Below are positions 16,908-24,357 of a DNA stretch of 64,000 nt, one piece after another (the first letter of the stretch is position 1; each line of letters starts with the position of its first letter). The position numbers and the translations under genes were made by a program. The notes under the pieces were generated by a model that saw only the letters and a list, made by a program, of their open reading frames with translations, did not search any database and had not been told where the DNA came from. Source of the stretch: Mycolicibacterium frederiksbergense (GTDB taxonomy: Bacteria; Actinomycetota; Actinomycetes; Mycobacteriales; Mycobacteriaceae); assembly GCF_029893345.1 (NCBI RefSeq), contig NZ_JARXVE010000009.1, forward strand, positions 179,819 through 243,818, given 5' to 3'.

Positions 16908-18062
16908 ATGACTGTCGGATGGGATGTGGATCCAGTCGTCGCCGCCTGGTCGGGACTACCAAAGGTCAACGGCGACATGACCGCCGATGTTTGCGTCGTC
17001 GGCCTCGGCGGGTCGGGATTGGCGGCCGTCGCCGACCTCGTTGACCGTGGACTATCGGTGGTCGGGCTTGACGCCGGCCGGGTCGGCGCGGGTGCAGCGG
17101 GCCGCAACGGCGGGTTCCTGCTCGCCGGCCCCTCCGAGTTTCTGCACCGGTCGGTGCAGAGCAGGGGCGAATCCTCGATCGATCTATACCGCGCCACGCT
17201 CGCCGAGATCGACCGACTCGGCGAGATGCTCGGGCCGGAGGTGATCCGGCGCAGCGGATCCATCCGGCTCGCCGGACTGCCCGGCGAACCTGTCGACGCC
17301 GCCGACATCGCGGACCGCGAATCCGATCTGGCCGACTGCGTCAGTCTCACCCGGGTGCTGCGCGAGAACGGCATCGCGGTCGAGGAGTACGACGGCGACC
17401 TCGGCCGTGGCATCTTCCTACCCGACGATGCCGCCATGAACCCGGCGCGGCGCTCGCTGGGTATGGCGGCCATGCTGGCACCGCGCGCCGCGCTCTTCGA
17501 GCATTCGCCCGCAGTGCGCATCACCACTGGCACGGTGCACACCCAATCGGGGCGGGTTAGCGCACCGATCATCCTGGTCGCGATAGACGGCAAGCTCGAA
17601 CTCGCTCTACCCGAACTCCGCGGACGAGTCCGTACCGCGCGCCTGCAGATGCTGAGTACCCATCCGGTGTCGCCCGGCAGGCTGCCGTGCCCGGTGTACT
17701 GCCGGTGGGGGTACGACTACGCGCAACAGGACAGCGACGGCCGGATGTACGTCGGTGGCGGCCGGGACGTATTCCTCAGCTCCGAGTGGACTCCCGAAAC
17801 CACGCCCACCCGGGATGTCCAGCGTTATATCGAGGACGTGGCACTGCGGATGGCCGGTGCACCCGTCACCGTCAGCAGCCGTTGGGCGGCATCGGTTGGT
17901 TACAGCGCCGATGGACGGCCGCTGTGCTCCGAAGTCGCCCCGGGCGTTGTCGCCTTTGGCGGGTACAACGGCACCGGAAATCTAGTCGGCCCGTTGGCCG
18001 CCCGCGCTGCCGTGGCGATGGCCATCGACGGTGCAAAGGTCCCCGCCTACTTCTGCGAATGA
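16908..18062 (+). CDS. amaA: FAD-dependent DAO-family oxidase, probable L-pipecolate oxidase (AmaA-like)
   Basis: Predicted to oxidise L-pipecolate to piperideine-6-carboxylate, which opens to aminoadipate semialdehyde for AmaB. The 384-aa protein has the dinucleotide motif VVGLGGSGLAAVADL near residue 30, the DAO-family AAGRNGGFLLAG, and a C-terminal FAD contact GYNGTGNLVGPLAARAA. A ribosome-binding site (GGGAAGGGAG) precedes the ATG. Its place directly after amaB supports the AmaA role, but sequence alone would also fit other DAO-type amine oxidases. Its stop overlaps a 38-aa reading frame by 4 bp. Confidence 0.8.
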   Translation: MTVGWDVDPVVAAWSGLPKVNGDMTADVCVVGLGGSGLAAVADLVDRGLSVVGLDAGRVGAGAAGRNGGFLLAGPSEFLHRSVQSRGESSIDLYRATLAEIDRLGEMLGPEVIRRSGSIRLAGLPGEPVDAADIADRESDLADCVSLTRVLRENGIAVEEYDGDLGRGIFLPDDAAMNPARRSLGMAAMLAPRAALFEHSPAVRITTGTVHTQSGRVSAPIILVAIDGKLELALPELRGRVRTARLQMLSTHPVSPGRLPCPVYCRWGYDYAQQDSDGRMYVGGGRDVFLSSEWTPETTPTRDVQRYIEDVALRMAGAPVTVSSRWAASVGYSADGRPLCSEVAPGVVAFGGYNGTGNLVGPLAARAAVAMAIDGAKVPAYFCE

Positions 18063-18175
18063 CACTGACCCGAGCGGCAATGTCCGCCGGCGACGAGTTC
18101 GACTTCACTGCTTCGCCAAGCTTGTGCCCGCACGCGGCTGATACGGTCGAATACATCGCGACCGGAGGTTGGTAA
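18059..18175 (+). CDS. Possible small coupled protein (38 aa)
   Basis: A 38-codon frame starting at an ATG that overlaps the amaA stop (ATGA at 18059-18062) and ending in TAA whose last A begins the ATG of the CYTH gene (TAATG at 18173-18177). The protein reads MTLTRAAMSAGDEFDFTASP near its start and contains one Cys and an acidic stretch; no domain is recognised. The exact joints at both ends argue for translation rather than chance. The Shine-Dalgarno of the CYTH gene (CCGGAGG) lies inside it. Function unknown. Confidence 0.5.
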   Translation: MTLTRAAMSAGDEFDFTASPSLCPHAADTVEYIATGGW

Positions 18176-18846
18176 TGACAGAAGAGCGGAGTTGTTCAGA
18201 AGGCTCCGACTACGGTCTACCCATGTCCGAATCCGGTTTCGGTGATTTCGAATTCGAGCGGAAGTTCTTCGTCCGCGAATTGCCCGCCGTGGCAGCGTCC
18301 GATCCTGCACCCGTATTGATCGTGCAGGCGTATCTGTTCGCATCCGACGGCTATGCGGTCCGGGTCCGGGTGCAGGGACATGTCCCAGCCGAATTCGACA
18401 CCGATCCCGGCGCCCTCCTGGAGGCACTCGGCCAGGAGTCGATAGGGACCATGACGGCCAAGGGGCCCGCCGTCGGAGGGACCCGCTACGAGGCAGAACG
18501 TGACCTCGATCCGCTGGTTGCGGCGCAGATCGTGCGCCGATCCGAGCACGTGGTCGCCAAGGTCCGGTACGCGGTGTGGCTGGGCGAGGACGGCTGGATC
18601 ATCGACCAGTTCCTCGGCGGCAACGCCCCGCTGTTGCTTTCCGAGGTTGAGCGGGGCGGGCCCGTGGTCGATCTGGCGATACCCTCGTTCTGCTTATCCG
18701 AGGTGTCCGAGGACGACCGGTTCCGCAACGAATACCTGGCGCACAATCCGTTCGGCACGTGGGCTGACGGATACCACCGTGAGCTCGACCAGCTCGGCCC
18801 GACCTTCGTCGAGACCCTGGGCCGAAACCAGTTCGAAGGCAGCTGA
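18175..18846 (+). CDS. CYTH-domain protein (triphosphate tunnel family)
   Basis: A 223-aa protein with the CYTH signature near the N-terminus, FEFERKFFV (ExExK type), which in the family lines a beta-tunnel binding triphosphate and Mg. Further basic and acidic strands (GYAVRVRVQG, TAKGPAVGGTRYEAERDL, VVAKVRYAVWLGEDGWIIDQF) fit the fold. Family members include inorganic triphosphatases, thiamine triphosphatases and class IV adenylate cyclases; which applies here is not clear. The ATG at 18175 follows a good GGAGG site; an internal ATG at 18223 would remove 16 residues but keep the motif. It ends 2 bp before the next gene. Confidence 0.88.
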   Translation: MTEERSCSEGSDYGLPMSESGFGDFEFERKFFVRELPAVAASDPAPVLIVQAYLFASDGYAVRVRVQGHVPAEFDTDPGALLEALGQESIGTMTAKGPAVGGTRYEAERDLDPLVAAQIVRRSEHVVAKVRYAVWLGEDGWIIDQFLGGNAPLLLSEVERGGPVVDLAIPSFCLSEVSEDDRFRNEYLAHNPFGTWADGYHRELDQLGPTFVETLGRNQFEGS

Positions 18847-18848
18847 GC

Positions 18849-19517
18849 ATGGCAGAAAGTTGGGGGTCAGTGCTGGCTGACCTCATCCCGCTGGCGTTGG
18901 TGGTGGCTCTCTCCCCGCTGTCGATAATTCCGGCGGTGCTGGTACTGCACTCGGCCCGGCCGCGACCGACCGGCCTGGCCTTCCTGACCGGATGGCTTGT
19001 CGGCCTGGCGGCGCTGACGGCGATCTTCGTCGGCGTCTCCGGCCTGCTCGGCGGGTTCGGAGAGACCCCGACGTGGGCGGCTTGGTTGCGCGTCGTGCTG
19101 GGTACAGCGTTGATCCTGTTCGGTGTGTACCGATTTCTCACCCGGACGAAGTCAGAACACATGCCGGGCTTTCTGACCAGCCTGAGCAAGCTCAGCCCGG
19201 TAAAGGCAGGGGCGGCCGGAGCGGCGCTGACGGTGGTGAACCCCAAGGTGCTGTTCATCTGTGCGGCCGCGGGTTTGGCAATCGGCACCGCGGGCCTCGG
19301 CCAGCCCGATGTCTGGGCGGCTGGCATCTGGTACGTGGTGGCGGCCGGATCGACAGTGGCCCTGCCGATCCTGGCCTACGCGGTATCCGGCGAACGCTTG
19401 GACCCTGCGCTGACCCGCCTCAAGGCATGGATGGAACGCAACCATGCTGTGCTGATTGCCGCGATTCTCGTGGTGATCGGTCTTCTGGTGCTCTACAAGG
19501 GAATTCACGCGCTGTAG
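18849..19517 (+). CDS. GAP/SfLAP-family membrane protein
   Basis: A 222-aa protein with about six membrane segments (LIPLALVVALSPLSIIPAVL, GLAFLTGWLVGLAALTAIF, VVLGTALILFGVYRFL, VNPKVLFICAAAGLAIG, and a C-terminal AAILVVIGLLVLYKGI). This is the pattern of the GAP (glycopeptidolipid-addressing protein)/Sap family, LysE-superfamily-like membrane proteins that in mycobacteria are linked to export of surface glycolipids. The cargo here is unknown. Its start lies 2 bp after the CYTH stop, so the two are probably co-expressed. Confidence 0.85.
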   Translation: MAESWGSVLADLIPLALVVALSPLSIIPAVLVLHSARPRPTGLAFLTGWLVGLAALTAIFVGVSGLLGGFGETPTWAAWLRVVLGTALILFGVYRFLTRTKSEHMPGFLTSLSKLSPVKAGAAGAALTVVNPKVLFICAAAGLAIGTAGLGQPDVWAAGIWYVVAAGSTVALPILAYAVSGERLDPALTRLKAWMERNHAVLIAAILVVIGLLVLYKGIHAL

Positions 19518-19576
19518 GGCGGACCCTGCGGATTAACATCAATGGAACCCAGCGCAGACATGCGCGAGTTACCGGG

Positions 19577-20386
19577 GTGAACACAGGGGGACGATCATCG
19601 ACAACACCGTTCCGCCGGCTTCACCCCCGAGTTGGTTCACCGATCCGTGGAATGCCCAGCAGCTGCGCTACTTTGACGGCACGCAATGGACCGCGCATAC
19701 CACCCCTGGCGCTGCCTCCACGCCACCAACGCCACAGCTCACACCCCCGGTGGAGCAATCCGGCTATCCGTTTGGGGAGAAAGTCCTGACCCTACGGGCT
19801 CTCGCGACCCAGTACGACGCCAGCATCATGTGCGGGGTAGAGAACGTACGTGGCGAACAGATCGGATTGATCCAACCGACAGCGAAAATTGGCTGGCTCA
19901 CCCGGGGGGCCGAGGGGATGACGTTCGTCATGATTCGCCCTGACGGGACACCGTTGCTGTACTTCGCCAGCTCTGGGGGGATTCGGACAGACTGTTCAGG
20001 TGCAAGACCCCGCTGGACAGGACTTGGGCCGTTTGCGTCGCGGTGGGTCGCGCTGGCGGATTTACACCTTGACCATGGAGATGGAGTTCCACGGACAATC
20101 TCTCGGACACTCCAATGTGGGCACCACCATCATGCAAATGGACAAGAAGGTTCACGAACCCGTCTACGACGCGACCGGCGCAGTGCTCGGCCACGTCGAT
20201 CGCCAGTGGCACCCGAACACCGGATCACGCAATCCGCATTACGACTACACCCTGGAATGCGCCGCGCCGACATCACATCCGCTCCCCACTCTGATGCTTA
20301 CTATCGCCTTCGCGCACTACATGTACGACCGAATGCAGATGGGCGGCCCGCTCGGGGGACCGCGTTGGAAATCACCGAACAACTGA
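19577..20386 (+). pseudogene. DUF2510 / scramblase-like protein, copy A, disrupted at two G-runs
   Basis: The translated pieces parallel the intact copy B at 21648-22472: WFTDPWNAQQLRYFDGTQW (DUF2510), GYPFGEKVLTLRALA, then QDPAGQDLGRLRRGGSRW and DYTLECAAPTSHPLPTL. Two shifts break it. The GTG at 19577 joins the DUF2510 frame only if the G5 run at 19586-19590 gained one base; the second half joins only if the G6 run at 19975-19980 lost one. No other ATG, GTG or TTG precedes the DUF2510 motif in frame. It may be a decaying copy, a gene switched by slippage, or a homopolymer sequencing error. Confidence 0.75.
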
Positions 20387-20470
20387 GCGGCAGACGGCTT
20401 CCCCCACGGGGAGAGCCCATACGAGGGACTTCACGCCTGGATGCCGAAAATGGCGCATCCAGGTGCCACG

Positions 20471-20505
20471 GCACGCTGTTAAGGTCACCTCAGGACGGGA
20501 AGGGA
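20471..20505 (+). promoter_or_regulatory. Duplicated leader element, copy A
   Basis: This stretch (CGCTGTTAAGGTCACCTCA, then a G/A-rich run) matches the leader before the EspE-like gene at 22581-22615 (CGCTGTTAGGCTCACCTCAA). A TANNNT hexamer is kept in both (TAAGGT at 20480-20485). In copy B the EspE-like gene follows; here the EspC-like gene follows after about 80 nt, as if the EspE gene had been deleted. Confidence 0.5.
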
Positions 20506-20583
20506 CCCCGACGGGGTCGCCCGCGCACATCTTCTCTATAACCGAATCACGGCTACTGACTGTTAGTACACAAGGAGATCAGC

Positions 20584-20901
20584 ATGTCCGGCGAACTGCG
20601 GGTGAACACCTCACATGTGCGTGAACTTGCGCAACGACAGGGGACCGCCGCGCAACAAGTTCAATCAGCAGCCGCGACGACACAAGGCGTCAGTATGTCG
20701 ATGCTGGCCAATCACGGGATCGTGTGCACTACAGCGAACACCGCTGTCGCGGCAGCCGAACAAGCTCGTGCTGCTGCTTGCGCCAGCATGAACTTGGTCT
20801 CCACAAGCCTCGCCGAAAAACTCGGAGTGGCCGCATCACGCTACGACGGCACGGATACGCAGAGCGCCGGCAAGCTGAGCAAAGAAATGCATCCGCGCTG
20901 A
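20584..20901 (+). CDS. EspC/EspF-like type VII secretion substrate
   Basis: A 105-aa helical protein of the ESX-1 EspC-like type: LRVNTSHVRELAQRQGTAAQ at the N-terminus, Ala-rich second helix, and a C-terminal secretion-type motif YDGTD (Y-x3-D) in SRYDGTDTQSAG. ESX substrates of this family are exported as helical-hairpin pairs, often with an EspA/EspE partner. An EspE-like gene is present 1.7 kb downstream. A clear ribosome-binding site (AAGGAGATC) precedes the ATG. No ESX core genes are in the window, so export would have to use a system encoded elsewhere. Confidence 0.83.
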   Translation: MSGELRVNTSHVRELAQRQGTAAQQVQSAAATTQGVSMSMLANHGIVCTTANTAVAAAEQARAAACASMNLVSTSLAEKLGVAASRYDGTDTQSAGKLSKEMHPR

Positions 20902-20998
20902 TACCGTCGGAGGCGGGCGACTTCCGCGCCCGTTAGTTTCTGTTCGAAGCCAACGGTCTCAGCCGGCGGCCACCAACCAGAATCGGGACCACTGAGAC

Positions 20999-21592
20999 GT
21001 GAGCGCACACGGTCTAAACGACGAGGACGATCAGTTCGACAACGACACCGGCCTCGATGCACTCGACTTCGACACCCCCGAGTTCGCCGAAGCCGAATCC
21101 GACCTCGACGCCCTGGCGGGTTACGAGAGCGACGGTGACGCTCGCGACGACGACGGACTCGATGCCATCCACGAGGACTACACCGATCACGAGATCGAAC
21201 TCGACGTGGACGACGGGTTCGGTGCCGTTGATTTCGACGACACCTCCGAGGACGACGTACAGATCCCGATGGTCCAGGTGGCCAACCCTCCAGGCACGGT
21301 CACCGTGACGGCCCTCCTGGGCGGTTCGGTAGCGCAAGTAGGCCTAGACCCGAAGGTGACCGAGCTCACCGAGGCTGAACTAGCCGCCGAGGTCCGGTTC
21401 GTCGCAGGCGTCGCAGCCAAGAAGGCTTCGGCGATCGTGCACGTCGGTGTAGTGGACATGCTCGTAGAGCAGGGCATGAGTCTCCGCGACGCGCGGGACT
21501 TCGTGGAAACCAACATGCCGTTCTCCACCCCGGAAGAGGCCGGTGAGGCGGACCTCGAGCTCATCGCGAGGCATGCCGAGCAGCCGCAGTGA
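20999..21592 (+). CDS. EspH-like protein, copy A
   Basis: A 197-aa acidic protein starting at GTG. The N-terminal ~90 residues are very Asp/Glu-rich with repeats of LDALDFDTPEF type; the C-terminal half is a YbaB/EbfC-like domain (NPPGTVTVTALLGGSVAQVG, AAEVRFVAGVAAKKASAIVH). This order and the LDALDF motif match EspH of the ESX-1 locus. Its role in ESX-1 is as an accessory to substrate export. About 60% of residues match copy B at 23606-24190 by eye. It follows the EspC-like gene by 97 bp. Confidence 0.82.
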   Translation: MSAHGLNDEDDQFDNDTGLDALDFDTPEFAEAESDLDALAGYESDGDARDDDGLDAIHEDYTDHEIELDVDDGFGAVDFDDTSEDDVQIPMVQVANPPGTVTVTALLGGSVAQVGLDPKVTELTEAELAAEVRFVAGVAAKKASAIVHVGVVDMLVEQGMSLRDARDFVETNMPFSTPEEAGEADLELIARHAEQPQ

Positions 21593-21647
21593 CCGCCTAC
21601 CGTCCCGGCAACCGCAATTCGACGCCGGCATCCGCCTCACCGACATC

Positions 21648-22472
21648 GTGAGTCATTCGCACCAGGGGACCAACATCAACGAATCCGCGCCACTACCCCC
21701 GCAGGCAGGGTGGTTCACCGATCCGTGGAACGCTCAGCAGATCCGGTACTTCGACGGGCGGCAATGGACCGCCCACGTGGCTCAGCCGCAGGCTCAGCCA
21801 CCTTTCCCTACTCCACCGGTGTCGTCTGGGGGATACCCCTTCGGGGAACCCACGCTCTTCCTGCAGCCCATCCCCAGCGGACCAGGCTCCGATATTCGTT
21901 GCAGCATAACGAACCCACGTGGGCAACTAGTCGCGTTGATCCAACCGCTGAAAGCACTCCCCTCGGCAGGTGCAGAACTAAGCGAACTCCAATTCGAGGT
22001 CGTTCGGCCAGACGGAACCCAGCTGCTGCAGTTCACTCGATCCGTTCGAAATCAGGGTTACAGCGGCCATCGCCTCCACGTTCGCGACCCTGCCGGCCGA
22101 GAACTCGGCTGCCTTCGCCAGACCAGCTCGTACTGGCAATTCTTCCGAACCGAGAAAATATCGTTCGACCTCGAGTGTCAGGACCAACCGTTAGGCGCTA
22201 CGAAGATACGTTCCTATATCCCCAAGTTCACCAAGTTGGAACTCGACGAACCGATTTGCGATGCCACCGGTGCAGAGGTCGGACGGGTACATAGTCGACG
22301 GAACCAATCTATGCTCGCACGCATGTTCATGTACGCGACCTTCGATTACCAGATCGATTGCGCGCAACCCACATCCCCACCAATGCCAGCCCTGATCTTG
22401 GCGACAACATTTGGGCACTTTCTGTATGACCGGCTCAATTCGCTAGCACCGTTCTCACGGTGGGCCCAATGA
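21648..22472 (+). CDS. DUF2510 / scramblase-like (LURP-one-like) protein, copy B
   Basis: A 274-aa protein. Near residue 20 is a DUF2510 motif (AGWFTDPWNAQQIRYFDGRQW), a short module often found on actinobacterial membrane-associated proteins. After a Pro/Gln-rich linker comes a beta-rich C-terminal domain with repeated strand patterns FEVVRPDGTQLLQFTR and LHVRDPAGRELGCLRQ, resembling phospholipid-scramblase/LURP-one folds. No signal peptide is seen. The GTG at 21648 is the most plausible start, but no clear ribosome-binding site supports it. It is the intact relative of the broken copy at 19577-20386 and precedes the EspE-like gene. Confidence 0.75.
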   Translation: MSHSHQGTNINESAPLPPQAGWFTDPWNAQQIRYFDGRQWTAHVAQPQAQPPFPTPPVSSGGYPFGEPTLFLQPIPSGPGSDIRCSITNPRGQLVALIQPLKALPSAGAELSELQFEVVRPDGTQLLQFTRSVRNQGYSGHRLHVRDPAGRELGCLRQTSSYWQFFRTEKISFDLECQDQPLGATKIRSYIPKFTKLELDEPICDATGAEVGRVHSRRNQSMLARMFMYATFDYQIDCAQPTSPPMPALILATTFGHFLYDRLNSLAPFSRWAQ

Positions 22473-22580
22473 TTGCGCCGCCGGCCTAGGCACCAGCCCT
22501 CGGCCAATCCGGGGTTGACCCAGAGAACACCAACGCCACCAACTGAACGTCCAAAACTGGTGCGTCGCACCGTGTTGAGG

Positions 22581-22615
22581 CGCTGTTAGGCTCACCTCAA
22601 CGAAGGAGGGATCGA
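22581..22615 (+). promoter_or_regulatory. Duplicated leader element, copy B
   Basis: CGCTGTTAGGCTCACCTCAA with TAGGCT (22587-22592) as a possible -10, followed by a strong AAGGAGGGA ribosome-binding site for the EspE-like gene. The same element occurs at 20471-20505. Confidence 0.5.
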
Positions 22616-22620
22616 CCGGG

Positions 22621-23337
22621 ATGAGCTTTTGGGATGCGGCGAGTAAGGTCAGCGATAAGCTCGGCGACAGTGAGAAGCTGACCGACCTCGGGAATGCCAA
22701 CACCATATGGTCCACGAAGTCTCACGACGATGCGGGAGACACGCTCGGGTTGGGTTCGGACGCGATCGGCATCGTGCAGATGTTTCTCAACAAGTCCTAC
22801 GCAACTCCCATCATTTCAGCTGGCCTGTTGGCCATCCAGGGAATGTCAATGACCTGCGGGATCGGCAATCCAGACAGCGGCGACAGATTCGGACGCGGCT
22901 CAGAGCAGCTCGGCGATGTCGGCAAAACGTTGGAGTCGGCGACTCCAACGGACAGTTGGCAAGGGGACGCCTCGAGCGCCTACACGACCCAGGACTCCAA
23001 GCAGCAGGAACGTGCCCGCACGATCGCTGAAACAGACAAAAAGATAGAAGCAGTCATCAGCAAACAAGCTGACCAGGTTAATCAGGCACGTTCTTTTCTC
23101 GGGACGTGCGCAACGGTACTCGGTTATGCCATCCTGCCGGCGATGGCAGCGAAGGCATTTCCAGCCACGGCACCCTTCGCGATAGCAATTGAGGTCGGAG
23201 CTGTCGCCGGCTCTGTACCTCTTGCCGCCGGACAGATGTCGATGATGACCGCCAATTCGGTAGCGAACGCTGCCGAGATCGGCCAGGCCACGGGGCAATA
23301 CGCCAAGGTGGCCGCCAGCGCGGCCTTCGGCAAGTAA
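22621..23337 (+). CDS. EspE/EspA-like ESX-1 substrate
   Basis: A 238-aa protein with a WxG turn in DSWQGDASSAYTTQDSKQQ, flanked by long helices, and two hydrophobic tracts (FLNKSYATPIISAGLLAIQG and the C-terminal VLGYAILPAMAAKAFPATAP region). The overall pattern matches EspA/EspE-type ESX-1 substrates, which are partnered with EspC/EspF-like proteins. Here the partner gene directly downstream survives only as a 3' remnant (23480-23554), while a complete EspC-like gene lies upstream at 20584-20901. The ATG has a strong GAAGGAGGGA site 8 nt upstream. Confidence 0.75.
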   Translation: MSFWDAASKVSDKLGDSEKLTDLGNANTIWSTKSHDDAGDTLGLGSDAIGIVQMFLNKSYATPIISAGLLAIQGMSMTCGIGNPDSGDRFGRGSEQLGDVGKTLESATPTDSWQGDASSAYTTQDSKQQERARTIAETDKKIEAVISKQADQVNQARSFLGTCATVLGYAILPAMAAKAFPATAPFAIAIEVGAVAGSVPLAAGQMSMMTANSVANAAEIGQATGQYAKVAASAAFGK

Positions 23338-23479
23338 GAAGCCGCCCGCGAGGTCGCACACGGCCCATCAAGAGGACGGAGCGGATCTGCGTTCTCGCAG
23401 AAGTGATTTCACCTCAGCGCGAGTAATCGAACAGCCTCTTCCCCGCCGAGCGTCGCGACCGGCGGGATTGCCATCACAT

Positions 23480-23554
23480 AGCGCAGCATCGCAGTATGAC
23501 CAGACGGACACGCAAGCCGGAGACCAGCTGGGCAAGGAGATGCATCCGCGGTGA
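23480..23554 (+). pseudogene. 3' remnant of an EspC-like gene
   Basis: Twenty-four codons plus stop read SAASQYDQTDTQAGDQLG then KEMHPR. They align with the end of the intact EspC-like protein (SRYDGTDTQSAGKLSKEMHPR), including the Y-x3-D secretion-type motif and the identical KEMHPR terminus. Upstream the match to the family is lost and no start is available. It lies between the EspE-like and EspH-like genes, exactly where a full EspC/F gene would be expected. Confidence 0.7.
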
Positions 23555-23605
23555 CATGCCCGACCAGGTATTTGATGGCCGACCCGGAACAGGTATGACT
23601 GACAC

Positions 23606-24190
23606 ATGACGCCTCACGGTTCGGACGACTGGGACGACGCCGACGACGCCAATGGCTTGGACGCGCTCGACTTCGACACCCCAGAGTTCGGCGATGACGC
23701 ATCCGAACTCGATGCTCTGCCGGATTACGGCGCCGACGATGTCGACCACAGTGTGGGCCTCGATGCCGTCCACGACTACGCCAACCACGAAGTCGAGGAT
23801 GAAGAGGACGACGGCTTCGGCGCATTCGACACCGAAGCCGCGGCTGAAGATCAAGAACAGATCCCGGTCGTGCAGGCCATCAATCCGCCTGGCACCGTCA
23901 CCGTCACGGCCTATCTAAATGGCTCGGTCGCCCAGGTGGACCTGGACCCGAAAGTCACCACCCTCACCGAATCCCAGCTCGCGGACGAGATCCGGTTCGT
24001 CGCCGGCGTCGCTGCCAAGAAGGCCACCGCCGTGGTGCATGTCGGTGTCGTCAACATGATGGTTGAGCAAGGCATGGACTTCAACGAAGCCCGCGACTTC
24101 GTCGAGACCAACATGCCGTTTGCCACCCCAGCGCAGGCGGGCGAGGCCGAACTCGCACTGATTGCCCGCCACACCGACCAGCCACACTGA
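23606..24190 (+). CDS. EspH-like protein, copy B
   Basis: A 194-aa paralogue of the protein at 20999-21592. It has the acidic N-terminus (GLDALDFDTPEF, ASELDALPDYG) and the YbaB/EbfC-like C-terminal half (NPPGTVTVTAYLNGSVAQVD, ADEIRFVAGVAAKKATAVVH, RDFVETNMPFATPAQAGEAE). The C-terminal halves are much more alike than the acidic regions. It ends the duplicated cluster; 167 bp without a recognisable gene follow before the flavohemoglobin. Confidence 0.83.
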   Translation: MTPHGSDDWDDADDANGLDALDFDTPEFGDDASELDALPDYGADDVDHSVGLDAVHDYANHEVEDEEDDGFGAFDTEAAAEDQEQIPVVQAINPPGTVTVTAYLNGSVAQVDLDPKVTTLTESQLADEIRFVAGVAAKKATAVVHVGVVNMMVEQGMDFNEARDFVETNMPFATPAQAGEAELALIARHTDQPH

Positions 24191-24357
24191 CCAGCCACCC
24201 TGACGGCCTACAAATCCTGCAGCCCCAGCTCAGCAGGCATCGGCAGTGAGATAGCGGTCACTGTCTGCGCAATCAGGCGCATGCCGCAGGGTGCTGATCA
24301 CAGCCAACTTGCAGGCTTTGCGGCAGACCGGCCGCAGCACGCCTAAAATGCAGCCTC

